Below, in pieces: positions 26,384 to 35,061 of a stretch of 64,000 bases of DNA. The notes under the pieces were generated by a model. It worked only from the letters and a program-made list of their open reading frames with translations. It searched no databases and was not told the origin of the DNA. The DNA comes from CAZMGV01 sp964565925. GTDB lineage: Bacteria > JAGRBM01 > JAHCIT01. Each line of letters begins with the position of its first letter. Within the stretch, counting starts at the first letter, position 1. Location: contig CAZMGV010000011.1 of assembly GCA_964565925.1 (NCBI GenBank), positions 78,770 to 142,769 of the forward strand, in the 5' to 3' direction. A program made the translations under genes and the position numbers.

Positions 26384-27577
26384 ATGACGACCAGCCGCGA
26401 CTTCCTTTTCACCTCGGAATCCGTCACCGAGGGCCACCCGGACAAGATGTGCGACCGTATTTCGGACGCCGTCCTTGACGCCCATCTGGCGCAGGACGCC
26501 AAGGCGCGCGTGGCCTGCGAAACGCTGGTCAAGACCGGTCTGGTGGTCGTGGCGGGCGAAATCACCTCCCGCGCAAAAGTGGACTACCACTCCCTCGTCC
26601 GGGACGCGGTGTGCGACATCGGTTACACGAGCAGCGAAATGGGCTTCGACGGCAAGACCTGCGGCATCCTGATCGCGGTCGAGCAGCAGAGCCCCGATAT
26701 CGCGCTCGGCGTTGACGACCACACCAGCCAGTCCAAGGAACAGGGTGCCGGCGACCAGGGCCTCATGTTCGGCTACGCGATTAACGAAACAAAGAGCCTG
26801 ATGCCGACCCCGATCGAACTGGCGCACGGCCTCACGCGCAAGCTCGCGCAGGTCCGCAAGGCCGACAAGAAATCGTTCCTGCGTCCCGACGGCAAGTCCC
26901 AGGTGACGATCGAGTACAAGGACGGCGTCCCCTACCGGTGCGACGCGGTCGTGATCTCGACGCAGCATTCCGAGGACGTGAGCCAGAAGCAGCTCAAAGA
27001 GTTCGTCATGGAGAAGGTGATCAAGCCGGTTCTTCCCGCGAAGCTCGTCGACAAGAAGACCAAGTATTACGTGAATCCGACGGGCAAGTTCGTCGTGGGC
27101 GGCCCGATGGGCGACTGCGGCGTTACGGGCCGCAAGATCATCGTCGACACTTACGGCGGCTGGGGCCGTCATGGCGGCGGCGCGTTCTCGGGCAAGGACC
27201 CGTCGAAGGTGGACCGTTCGGCGGCCTACATGGGCCGCTACATCGCCAAGAACCTGGTCGCCGCCGGGCTGGCCGCCAAGTGCGAAGTCCAGCTGGCCTA
27301 CGCCATCGGTGTGGCGGAACCGGTTTCCGTGCTGGTCGAGACTTTCGGAACGGGGTCAATCGACGAGGACCGGATGTCCGAGCTGGTCCGCCGCGTGTTC
27401 CCGCTGAAACCCCGGACGCTGATCGAGCATCTGGACCTGCTGCGGCCGGTCTATGCTGAAACCTCCGCCTACGGCCACTTCGGCCGTTCGGGCGAGGCCT
27501 TCACCTGGGAGAAGACCGATATGGTGGAGGAGCTCCGGTCGCTGGCCGGGCTCAAGTCCACCAAGTCCCGCCGATAG
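26384..27577 (+). CDS. metK: S-adenosylmethionine synthetase
   Basis: A 397-residue enzyme making SAM from methionine and ATP. Seen motifs: SVTEGHPDK with His18, the GAGDQGLMFGYA hexapeptide-region near 121-132, TGRKIIVDTYGG and GGGAFSGKDPSKVDRS. The length is typical. It is the first gene of the SAM cluster metK-asd-ahcY, with a strongly paired leader upstream and a 16-bp hairpin downstream. Recognition is secure. Confidence 0.97.
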   Translation: MTTSRDFLFTSESVTEGHPDKMCDRISDAVLDAHLAQDAKARVACETLVKTGLVVVAGEITSRAKVDYHSLVRDAVCDIGYTSSEMGFDGKTCGILIAVEQQSPDIALGVDDHTSQSKEQGAGDQGLMFGYAINETKSLMPTPIELAHGLTRKLAQVRKADKKSFLRPDGKSQVTIEYKDGVPYRCDAVVISTQHSEDVSQKQLKEFVMEKVIKPVLPAKLVDKKTKYYVNPTGKFVVGGPMGDCGVTGRKIIVDTYGGWGRHGGGAFSGKDPSKVDRSAAYMGRYIAKNLVAAGLAAKCEVQLAYAIGVAEPVSVLVETFGTGSIDEDRMSELVRRVFPLKPRTLIEHLDLLRPVYAETSAYGHFGRSGEAFTWEKTDMVEELRSLAGLKSTKSRR

Positions 27578-27602
27578 GCACCCGGTGACACTGTCAAAAG
27601 TT

Positions 27603-27646
27603 GAGCCACCCGGGTGCCAGACAGGCACCCGGGTGGCTCTTGTGTT
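27603..27646 (+). terminator. Perfect 16-bp hairpin between metK and asd
   Basis: GAGCCACCCGGGTGCC (27603-27618) pairs perfectly with GGCACCCGGGTGGCTC (27624-27639) around AGACA, followed by TTGTGTT. A third partial copy, GGCACCCGG, lies at 27578 just after the metK stop. It may be a weak terminator or an attenuator setting the metK to asd ratio. Confidence 0.7.
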
Positions 27647-27690
27647 ATAAGCAACCGGCCGAAAAGGCCGAAGATAGAGGTAGAAACAAA

Positions 27691-28782
27691 ATGGCACCCC
27701 GCAAGCTCAAGGCCGCAGTGGTAGGCGCAACCGGTGTTGCCGGCCAGCAGTTCCTGGTCGCGCTCGAAAGACATCCCCTGTTCGAGGTGACGAAGCTGGC
27801 CGCTTCGTCGCGTTCGGCGGGAAAGAAGTATATCGACGCCATCCGGACCGAGGCGGGCCAGATTCAGTGGCACTGCGCCGAGCGGCTTCCGAAGGAGTTC
27901 GCCGGAATCGTGGTGGAAGAAGCCTCCGCCATGAAGCTGGACGGGCTGGACATCGTGTTCTCGGCCCTGGAGAGCGACGCTGCCAAGCAGCTTGAGCCCA
28001 AATATGCCGCCAAGTGCGGCGTGTTTTCGACCGCGTCCGCGTTCCGCTACGAGAACGACGTTCCGATCCTGATCCCGGGCGTGAATCACGAGCACATCCG
28101 GATGATCGATATCCAGCGCAAGAACCGCGGCTGGAAGGGGTTCGTGCTGCCGGGGCCCAACTGCACCGTGACCGGCCTCGCGATCACGCTGAAGCCGCTG
28201 CACGACGCGTTCGGCCTCAAGAACGTCATGCTGACGACCATGCAGTCCGTCTCGGGCGCTGGCCGTTCGCCGGGCGTGCTGGCGCTGGATATTACCGATA
28301 ACGTCATCCCCTATATCTCCAAGGAAGAGGAGAAGGTGGAAAAGGAAGCCCAGAAGATTCTTGGCGAGGTGAAGGGCGGCAAGTTCGTCCCGATCAAGAT
28401 GAACGTTTCGGCCACCTGCACCCGCGTACCGGTGCTCGAGGGCCATACGGAAAGCGTGTTCGTCTCGCTGGGCAAGAAGGCGAGCGTCGACCAGGTGAAG
28501 AAGGTGCTCCGTGATTTCGGCGGCAGCTTCCTGAAGAAGGGGTTCCATTCCGCCCCGGACCAGATGATCATCGTCCACGACGATCCGTACCGCCCCCAGC
28601 CCCGTCTGGACCGCGACAACGGATACGGCATGACGACGACAGTGGGCCGCGTGCGGGAAGACTCCGTACTGCCCAACGGCATCAAATACATGCTCGTCTC
28701 GCACAACACTCGCATGGGCGCGGCCCGGGGTGCGGTGCTGACCGCCGAGTACGTTCACGCTGAAGGCTATTTCAGCAAGTAA
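27691..28782 (+). CDS. asd: Aspartate-semialdehyde dehydrogenase (archaeal/fungal-type)
   Basis: A 363-residue enzyme converting aspartyl phosphate to aspartate semialdehyde for methionine, threonine and lysine synthesis. Seen: the NADPH site VGATGVAGQQF, catalytic Cys158 (GPNCTVTG), and the substrate residues Arg245 and His252 (CTRVPVLEGHTES). The sequence follows the archaeal/fungal subgroup rather than the common bacterial one, e.g. the STASAFRYENDVPILIPGVN block. AGAGG precedes the ATG at 27691, which I prefer to the longer frame that runs through the hairpin. It lies in the SAM cluster, linking aspartate to methionine supply. Confidence 0.93.
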   Translation: MAPRKLKAAVVGATGVAGQQFLVALERHPLFEVTKLAASSRSAGKKYIDAIRTEAGQIQWHCAERLPKEFAGIVVEEASAMKLDGLDIVFSALESDAAKQLEPKYAAKCGVFSTASAFRYENDVPILIPGVNHEHIRMIDIQRKNRGWKGFVLPGPNCTVTGLAITLKPLHDAFGLKNVMLTTMQSVSGAGRSPGVLALDITDNVIPYISKEEEKVEKEAQKILGEVKGGKFVPIKMNVSATCTRVPVLEGHTESVFVSLGKKASVDQVKKVLRDFGGSFLKKGFHSAPDQMIIVHDDPYRPQPRLDRDNGYGMTTTVGRVREDSVLPNGIKYMLVSHNTRMGAARGAVLTAEYVHAEGYFSK

Positions 28783-28837
28783 TAACGGTAACAGTAGACG
28801 GGCCCGCAAAGCGGAATCCGTGAAAGGCTGGCTTTTA

Positions 28838-30160
28838 ATGAGCGATATCAAGGACAAGAATCTGGCGAAATCGGGATCTCTGCGGCTCGAATGGGCGGAG
28901 CAGAGCATGCCGGTTCTGAAGCAGATCGGCGTGCGGTTCGAGAAGGAAAAGCCTCTGAAGGGAGTCCGCCTGGGTGCCTGCCTGCATGTGACGACCGAAA
29001 CGGCCGCGCTCATGAAGGTGCTCAAGCAGGGCGGAGCGGAGATCTCGCTCTGTGCCTCGAACCCGCTCTCCACGCAGGATGACGTGGCGGCCGCGCTTGC
29101 GGTGAACGAAGGCGTGTCGGTCTATGCCAAGAAGGGCGAGGACACGACCACCTACTACGACCATATTCTCTCGGTCCTCAAGTCCCAGCCGAATATCACG
29201 ATGGACGACGGCGCCGATGTGGTGAGTTCGTTCCTCTTTATCGCGCTGGACCGGCTGAACGACCTCAACCCGGTCATCAAGTCATGGGCCCAGTCGCTCT
29301 CGGCCCCGGACAAGCAGAAGCTGCTCTCCGGCGTAAAGGGCGGTACGGAAGAGACGACGACCGGTGTCGTGCGCCTGAAGGCGATGGAAAAGGACGGCGT
29401 GCTCAAGTTCCCGGTGGTCGCCGTAAACGACGCCGATACCAAGCACCTGTTCGACAACCGTTACGGCACCGGCCAGTCGACGCTGGACGGCATCATCAGG
29501 GCGACGAACCGCCTGCTGGCGGGACTCACGTTCGTGGTGGCCGGATACGGCCAGTGCGGCCGCGGCCTTGCGTCCCGTGCGCACGGTATGGGCGCCCATG
29601 TGATCGTGACGGAAATCGAGCCGATGAAGGCGCTCGAGGCCGTGATGGACGGATTCCAGGTGATGCCGATGGTCGAAGCGGCGAAGCGGGGCGACATTTT
29701 CTGCACCGTGACCGGCAATACGGATGTCATCCGGCTGGAGCACATGCGCGTGATGAAGTCCGGTGCGATTATCTCCAACTCCGGTCACTTCAACGTGGAG
29801 CTGGATCTGGAGGCTCTGGAAGAAGTTACCCGCAACAAGCGCCAGATCCGCGAGTTCGTCACCGAACACACGATGGACGACGGCAAGATCATCAACGTTC
29901 TGGGCGAAGGGCGCCTGATCAATCTGGCGGCCGCCGAGGGCCATCCGTCCAGCGTCATGGATATGAGCTTCGCCAACCAGGCGCTGGCGGCTGAGTACAT
30001 CTGGAAAAACCATTCGAAACTGGAGAACAAGGTTTACCGGATGCCGAAGGATCTGGACGAGGAGATCGCACGGCTCAAGCTGATCTCCATGGGTGTGGGC
30101 ATCGACAAGCTGACCCCCGAGCAGCAGAAATATCTTTCGAGCTGGGAGTCCGGTACCTGA
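28838..30160 (+). CDS. ahcY: Adenosylhomocysteinase
   Basis: A 440-residue NAD-dependent enzyme that splits S-adenosylhomocysteine into homocysteine and adenosine, completing the SAM cycle with metK. Seen: GGTEETTTGVVRLKAM substrate region, NAD motif GYGQCGRG, CTVTGNTDVI and GHFNVE. The C-terminus ends LSSWESGT and lacks the Lys/Tyr-ending tail (FKPDHYRY) that reaches the partner subunit's NAD in most bacterial and eukaryotic enzymes, so it belongs to the short archaeal/Thermotoga-like form. A GTG at 28820 could extend it by six residues. Confidence 0.95.
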   Translation: MSDIKDKNLAKSGSLRLEWAEQSMPVLKQIGVRFEKEKPLKGVRLGACLHVTTETAALMKVLKQGGAEISLCASNPLSTQDDVAAALAVNEGVSVYAKKGEDTTTYYDHILSVLKSQPNITMDDGADVVSSFLFIALDRLNDLNPVIKSWAQSLSAPDKQKLLSGVKGGTEETTTGVVRLKAMEKDGVLKFPVVAVNDADTKHLFDNRYGTGQSTLDGIIRATNRLLAGLTFVVAGYGQCGRGLASRAHGMGAHVIVTEIEPMKALEAVMDGFQVMPMVEAAKRGDIFCTVTGNTDVIRLEHMRVMKSGAIISNSGHFNVELDLEALEEVTRNKRQIREFVTEHTMDDGKIINVLGEGRLINLAAAEGHPSSVMDMSFANQALAAEYIWKNHSKLENKVYRMPKDLDEEIARLKLISMGVGIDKLTPEQQKYLSSWESGT

Positions 30161-30233
30161 CGAATAGGGGCCGATCAGGCTCCGGCCGGTTGATATTGAC
30201 GCACCGGGACGCTTCTGACGGCCCGTCAGCAAG

Positions 30234-30265
30234 GAAACGGGGCACTTCAACAAGTGCCCCGTTTC
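30234..30265 (+). terminator. Terminator hairpin after ahcY
   Basis: A perfect 14-bp stem (GAAACGGGGCACTT with AAGTGCCCCGTTTC) around CAAC, followed by ACTTTCC. It closes the metK-asd-ahcY cluster about 75 bp past the ahcY stop. Confidence 0.75.
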
Positions 30266-30389
30266 ACTTTCCGGAAACCTCTCTAGCGGGTACAATCCCC
30301 GCAGGACTGATAACGTGTTTGTTATCCGTGTTCCGGTGTCACCGGAACGGGTTACACATTGAACGTTGGGTCAGCCGGGGAAATGTCGG

Positions 30390-31373
30390 TTGGGACAAAG
30401 ATACCTGATAACCGGTGGAGCGGGTTTTATCGGCTCGCACCTGTCCGAACGGCTGCTGGCGGCGGGCCATGAGGTCACCGTTCTGGACAACCTATCCACC
30501 GGTACCGCCACCAATCTCTCGCATCTGCGCTCCAACCCGAAGTTCCAGCTGCTGGTAGGCTCGGTTCTGGACAGTCTCCTGGTGGGATCGCTGGTGGCGC
30601 AGGCGGACCGGGTATTCCATCTGGCCGCCGCCGTCGGTGTCCGGTACATCCTCGAACACCCGGTCGAAACGATCACGACCAACGTGGACGGCACCAAGAA
30701 CGTGCTGGAAGCGGTGCGCAAATACGGCGTGCCGCTGCTCATTACTTCGACCTCCGAGGTCTACGGCAAGAACCCCAAGGTGCCGCTCTCTGAAGACGAT
30801 GACTCGGTGGTGGGGGCGACGTCTCTCAGCCGGTGGAGTTACGCCTGCACGAAGGCGCTCGACGAGTTTCTGGCGCTCGCCTACTACCGCACGCACGGCG
30901 TGAAGGTGACGATCGTCCGGCTGTTCAATACCGTCGGGCCCCGTCAGGTGGGCCGCTACGGCATGGTGATCCCCCGGTTCGTGCAGGCCGCGCTGGAAGG
31001 CAAGCCCCTGTACGTGCACGGCGACGGCAAGCAGAGCCGGACCTTTTGTGACGTGTCGGACTCCGTGGGTGCAATCATGCGTCTGGTCGAAGAGCCCCGC
31101 GGCTACGGGCAGGTGTTCAACGTTGGCGGCAAGGAAGAGGCTTCGATCCACGAACTGGCCACGCGGGTGATCGCGCTGACCGGTTCGAAATCCGAACTGC
31201 AGATGCTGCCCTACGACGTCGCCTTCGCCGGAACGGAAGGTTTCGAGGATATGCGCCGCCGGGTGCCCGACCTCTCCAAGATCCGCGCATTTATCGGATA
31301 CGAGCCGGTCCACAACCTCGATTCGATTCTCCAGCGGGTGATCGCCCACATGCGGGGGACGCCGGTTTCGTGA
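30390..31373 (+). CDS. NAD-dependent nucleotide-sugar epimerase/dehydratase
   Basis: About 327 residues of the extended SDR family. Seen: TGGAGFIGSHL (Rossmann), DNLSTGTATNL, HLAAAVGV, the STSEVYG motif, catalytic YACTK and the sugar-binding GPRQVGRYGMVIPRF. This places it among UDP-glucose 4-epimerase, UDP-glucuronate decarboxylase and dTDP-glucose dehydratase-like enzymes; the GRYG variant does not settle which. The TTG at 30390 has GGGGAA about 8 bp upstream; a TTG at 30366 is possible. It overlaps the next gene by GTGA, so the two likely act together on sugar precursors. Confidence 0.85.
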   Translation: MGQRYLITGGAGFIGSHLSERLLAAGHEVTVLDNLSTGTATNLSHLRSNPKFQLLVGSVLDSLLVGSLVAQADRVFHLAAAVGVRYILEHPVETITTNVDGTKNVLEAVRKYGVPLLITSTSEVYGKNPKVPLSEDDDSVVGATSLSRWSYACTKALDEFLALAYYRTHGVKVTIVRLFNTVGPRQVGRYGMVIPRFVQAALEGKPLYVHGDGKQSRTFCDVSDSVGAIMRLVEEPRGYGQVFNVGGKEEASIHELATRVIALTGSKSELQMLPYDVAFAGTEGFEDMRRRVPDLSKIRAFIGYEPVHNLDSILQRVIAHMRGTPVS

Positions 31374-32479
31374 ACCCGGTCTCATTCCAGGCGATTCTCC
31401 TGGCCTTCGGGTTTGCCGCCACGGCCGCCGCGACTCCGCTGTTCCGCCGCCTGGCACTCAGGCTGGAATTCGTGGACCATCCCGGCGAGCGCAAGGTGCA
31501 GCGGAAACCGGTTCCCTATCTGGGCGGCGCGGCCGTCTTTACCGCGCTCCTGCTGTCCTTTGCGGGCGCCTATGTTGGTCTGGGAACGGAGTTCGGACGG
31601 GGCATCAGCGGCAGGCTGTTCCCGCTGGAGATACTGGCTCCGAGTCCTATCGGCCAGACGGGCGGACGCCTGCTGGCGCTGTCGGCCGGGCTGCTGGTCA
31701 TGTTTATCGTGGGGCTGCTAGACGACTGGCGGGGGGCCAAGTTTCCGGTCTGGCAGAAACTGGCCGGGCAGTTCCTGGCAGCCGGGATAGTCGTCTGGAG
31801 CGGCGTACGGATCGAGATATTCGACAGCCCTGCCATCGACATTTTCGTCACGCTGGTCTGGATCGTCGGGATCACGAACGCCATGAACCTGCTGGACAAC
31901 ATGGACGGACTCTCGTCGGGCATTGCGGTGATTTCGACCGTCTGTTTCTGGATTATCGCCGTATCCCAGGGCCAGTGGCTGGTGGCCAGCCTGCTGGCGG
32001 TATTCTGCGGTTCGGTGGCCGGTTTTCTGCCGTTCAACTGGCATCCGGCGCGTATTTATCTGGGTGATGCCGGTTCACTGCTGATCGGATTTTTTCTGGG
32101 TTCGATGACCGTCATCGAGAGTTATGTTTACGGTAAAAATACCGTGTCTCTGGAGTTTCTTCTTCCGGTGCTGGTGCTGGCGATCCCGGTTTTCGACACC
32201 CTCTCGGTCATTGTCATACGGGTCCGGGAAGGCCGGCCGATCTATCAGGGTGACCGAAATCACCTGTCTCACCGGCTGGTCAGGCTGGGGATGGGCGTAC
32301 CAGAGGCGGTGCTGTTTTTGTACCTGCTTCAGATCGTTACAGGTCTTGGCGCTGTCTTGATACCACAGCTGCCTTTTGAGTACGGTTGGGTGGTTCTGGT
32401 CCAGAATGTCATTGTCATCGTTATCGTCAGCCTTCTTATGTTCTTCGGAGGGAATCGCGGCGGTAACGTTCAGGAATAG
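31370..32479 (+). CDS. Polyprenyl-phosphate sugar-1-phosphate transferase (WecA/MraY family)
   Basis: A 369-residue membrane enzyme with about ten helices that transfers a sugar-1-phosphate from a UDP-sugar to undecaprenyl phosphate, the first step of a polysaccharide. Seen: Asp118-Asp119 (GLLDDWRG), the NAMNLLDNMDG motif, YLGDAGS and the HIH-like loop DRNHLSHRL. The His loop resembles WecA/TagO rather than MraY. It starts at GTG, overlapping the epimerase stop. Together with that gene it suggests O-antigen, teichoic-like or exopolysaccharide initiation; no other polymer genes are in the window. Confidence 0.9.
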   Translation: MNPVSFQAILLAFGFAATAAATPLFRRLALRLEFVDHPGERKVQRKPVPYLGGAAVFTALLLSFAGAYVGLGTEFGRGISGRLFPLEILAPSPIGQTGGRLLALSAGLLVMFIVGLLDDWRGAKFPVWQKLAGQFLAAGIVVWSGVRIEIFDSPAIDIFVTLVWIVGITNAMNLLDNMDGLSSGIAVISTVCFWIIAVSQGQWLVASLLAVFCGSVAGFLPFNWHPARIYLGDAGSLLIGFFLGSMTVIESYVYGKNTVSLEFLLPVLVLAIPVFDTLSVIVIRVREGRPIYQGDRNHLSHRLVRLGMGVPEAVLFLYLLQIVTGLGAVLIPQLPFEYGWVVLVQNVIVIVIVSLLMFFGGNRGGNVQE

Positions 32480-32505
32480 TTACGGATCCGGGGGTCTGAA
32501 AATCA

Positions 32506-35016
32506 GTGGACCGCATTCTTGAGTTTATCAATTCACCGCCTGCGCGGCTTGGAATTGTCGTCGTCGTTCTGCTGTTCATTGTCCGCAAGGTCGTGAACCG
32601 GTTTTCCGGCGCCCACGAGGGCGATTACCGGAAGAAGATGAAGGCCGACATCAAGCTTGCGAAGAAGTCCGGGAATTTCCAGCAGGCGGGCCAGCTGCTG
32701 GAACAGCTCGGTAATACGGACGAAGCACTCAAAATATACAAGGACAACAGCCTCTTTCCGGATGCGGCGAAGCTGCTCGTCAAGCTCGAGAAGCCTGAAG
32801 ACGCCCGGAAACTGCTTGCCGACAACCAGTGCTGGATCGAACTCGGCCGGCTCCTGAAGGACCGTGATCCCCGGGCGGCAGCTGAGGCGTACCGCAAGGG
32901 CGGCGATCCGCTCCAGGCAGCCGAAGTGCTGGAACGGGCGAATCTCGCCCACGAGGCGGTCGACGACTACCGGAAAGCCGGCCTGGGCGCGATGGCGTCG
33001 GCGGCGCTGAAAACAGCGAAGAATCTTACGCTGAAACAGGCGAAAGACCTCGAAGCCGATATCAGGCAGCAGGCCGCCGGGCACAAGCCGGGTGAGCCGT
33101 ATTCGAAGGAAACGATAGATGTCGTTCGCCGGATCTGCCGGGTCTACACGCAGAACAATCTCCACCAGCAGGCGGTAGACCTGTGCCTTAAGTTCGAGAT
33201 GAACAAGCTCGCTGCGCAACTGGGCGGCGGCGGCAAGGCCAAGCCGACCCGCGAGTATGCCGAGGCGTGCGCACAGGGCGGCGAGCACGAGGTATCGGCC
33301 GAAATCTACGACGCGATCGGTGACAAGCAGCACGCGGCCTTCCAGCGGGCCACCGGCGCCGACAAGCGAGGCGAACTGGTAGAGGCGGCCCGCTGGTACG
33401 CGGCGGCCGGCGAGGAAGTCCAGGCTGCGGAGATTCACCAGAGGCTCCAGCAGCCGGAAAAGGCAGCAGATCTGTTCGAAAAGGGCGGTGATCTGGTCCG
33501 CGCCGCCGACCTGTATGCGAATCTGGAGAACTGGAAAAAATCAGCCGAGATATACGAGCGGCTCGAGCAGTTCTCTGAAGCCGCTCATGCGTGGGAAAAG
33601 TCCGGCGATACCAGCCGTCAGGCGCTGGCGCTTGAAAAGGCCGAGCATCTGCTCGCGGCGGCGAAAATCCATGCGGCCCAGGGGCGTGCCGACAAGGCCA
33701 TATCGCTGGCCCAGCGGGTGCCTGAGGATTCCGACGACTTCGGTGCGTCGCGCACACTGCTCGCACAGCTGTTCGTCAGCAAGGGCGATCTGCCGATGGG
33801 TGTCCGGTCGCTGGAGCGCGCGCTTCAGGGCTCGAAAGTAAGCCGTGAAAACTACGAAAGTTATTATACCCTTGGTACGCTTCTCGAAAAAACCGGCGAG
33901 ATCGAGCGGGCGACGGAGATTTTCGAGCAGGTGATCACGGAAGCCTATGACTATAAAGACGTGAAGGACCGGCTGAACCGGCTGAAGCGGCAGGTCTCTG
34001 ACAAGGCTGAAAAGGCAGAGAAAGCTTCGAAGATGGCGGCATCGGCGGCGGTTTCCCACGCCCGGACCGCTGCGCCGCAGGAGGCTTCGGTCAGGCTCTC
34101 GGATGCGGGTCCGTCGGGTGCGGGCACGGCCGCCGGCGATATCTCTCCCGACGGGCGCACCCGGCTGGATATCCAGTCCGCCAACAAGGCCACGGGCCGC
34201 TACCGGCTGGACAAGGAAGTGGGCGCGGGCGGCATGGGCGTCGTTTACCGGGCGATGGATACGGTGCTCAACCGTCCGGTTGCCTACAAGATGATGCCGA
34301 CGGACCTGAAGTCCCATCCCGAGGCGGCCAAGTTCTTTGTCGACGAAGCGCGGGCGACCGCGCAGCTGTCGCACCCAAATATCGTCCACGTCTACGACTG
34401 CGGCGAGGACGAGCGGGGCTATTTCATCGTGATGGAGTTCATCGAGGGCGAATCGTTCGAGAAAGTGCTCCGGAAAAAGAAGATCTCCATTCCGGGCGTT
34501 ATCAATATCGCGCAGCAGGTGGCGAGCGCCTTGTCGCACGCCCACAGCCGCAAGATCATCCACCGGGACCTGAAACCCTCGAACCTGCTCTGGACCACCG
34601 ACAAGAAGGCGATGCTGCTCGATTTCGGCCTCGCCCGGGCGCTCAACGAACTGGGCAAGGTCCGTACCCGTGTGTCAGGAACCCCCTATTACATGGCTCC
34701 GGAACAGGTCCGTGGCGAGGAACTCGACGCCCGCTGCGATCTCTATTCACTGGGCGCCGTGCTTTACGAGTTTTTCTGCAACCGGCCGCCTTTTACCGAA
34801 GGCGATGTGGGCTATCACCACAACAACACGCCGGTGCCCGACCCCCGCAAGCTGCGTCCCGACATGTCCCCGATGGACGCGTGGGTGGTGATGAAGCTGA
34901 TGGCCAAGAAGCCGGACGAACGCTTCCAGTCGGCCGACGAGCTGATGCACGCACTGAAGGCGATCCGCGACGGCACTACTCCGCCGGGTTACGTTGCGCC
35001 GCCTGATCCTAAATGA
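32506..35016 (+). CDS. Membrane-anchored helical-repeat Ser/Thr protein kinase
   Basis: An 836-residue protein. One membrane helix at about 15-27 is followed by roughly 470 residues of degenerate TPR-like helical repeats (e.g. DLFEKGGDLVRAADLYANLENW), a Lys/Ala/Ser linker (about 500-560) and a C-terminal Hanks-type kinase (about 566-820). The kinase is intact: GAGGMGVVY loop, Lys595, HRDLKPSN with Asp688, DFG Asp706 and YMAPEQ. The arrangement with repeats before the kinase is unusual; most bacterial kinases carry sensory repeats after the catalytic domain. The repeats probably bind a partner or substrate. Confidence 0.88.
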   Translation: MDRILEFINSPPARLGIVVVVLLFIVRKVVNRFSGAHEGDYRKKMKADIKLAKKSGNFQQAGQLLEQLGNTDEALKIYKDNSLFPDAAKLLVKLEKPEDARKLLADNQCWIELGRLLKDRDPRAAAEAYRKGGDPLQAAEVLERANLAHEAVDDYRKAGLGAMASAALKTAKNLTLKQAKDLEADIRQQAAGHKPGEPYSKETIDVVRRICRVYTQNNLHQQAVDLCLKFEMNKLAAQLGGGGKAKPTREYAEACAQGGEHEVSAEIYDAIGDKQHAAFQRATGADKRGELVEAARWYAAAGEEVQAAEIHQRLQQPEKAADLFEKGGDLVRAADLYANLENWKKSAEIYERLEQFSEAAHAWEKSGDTSRQALALEKAEHLLAAAKIHAAQGRADKAISLAQRVPEDSDDFGASRTLLAQLFVSKGDLPMGVRSLERALQGSKVSRENYESYYTLGTLLEKTGEIERATEIFEQVITEAYDYKDVKDRLNRLKRQVSDKAEKAEKASKMAASAAVSHARTAAPQEASVRLSDAGPSGAGTAAGDISPDGRTRLDIQSANKATGRYRLDKEVGAGGMGVVYRAMDTVLNRPVAYKMMPTDLKSHPEAAKFFVDEARATAQLSHPNIVHVYDCGEDERGYFIVMEFIEGESFEKVLRKKKISIPGVINIAQQVASALSHAHSRKIIHRDLKPSNLLWTTDKKAMLLDFGLARALNELGKVRTRVSGTPYYMAPEQVRGEELDARCDLYSLGAVLYEFFCNRPPFTEGDVGYHHNNTPVPDPRKLRPDMSPMDAWVVMKLMAKKPDERFQSADELMHALKAIRDGTTPPGYVAPPDPK

Positions 35017-35061
35017 GGGCGGTGAGAACCGTCCGTTATTTTCCGGCAGGGATCCGGCCAG

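Noticed and set aside
27469..29073. 534-residue frame antisense to asd and ahcY
   Set aside because: Covers two certain enzyme genes; no domain in the product.
35008..35015. CCTAAATG copy
   Set aside because: It is the last codons and stop of the Ser/Thr kinase gene; treated as chance.
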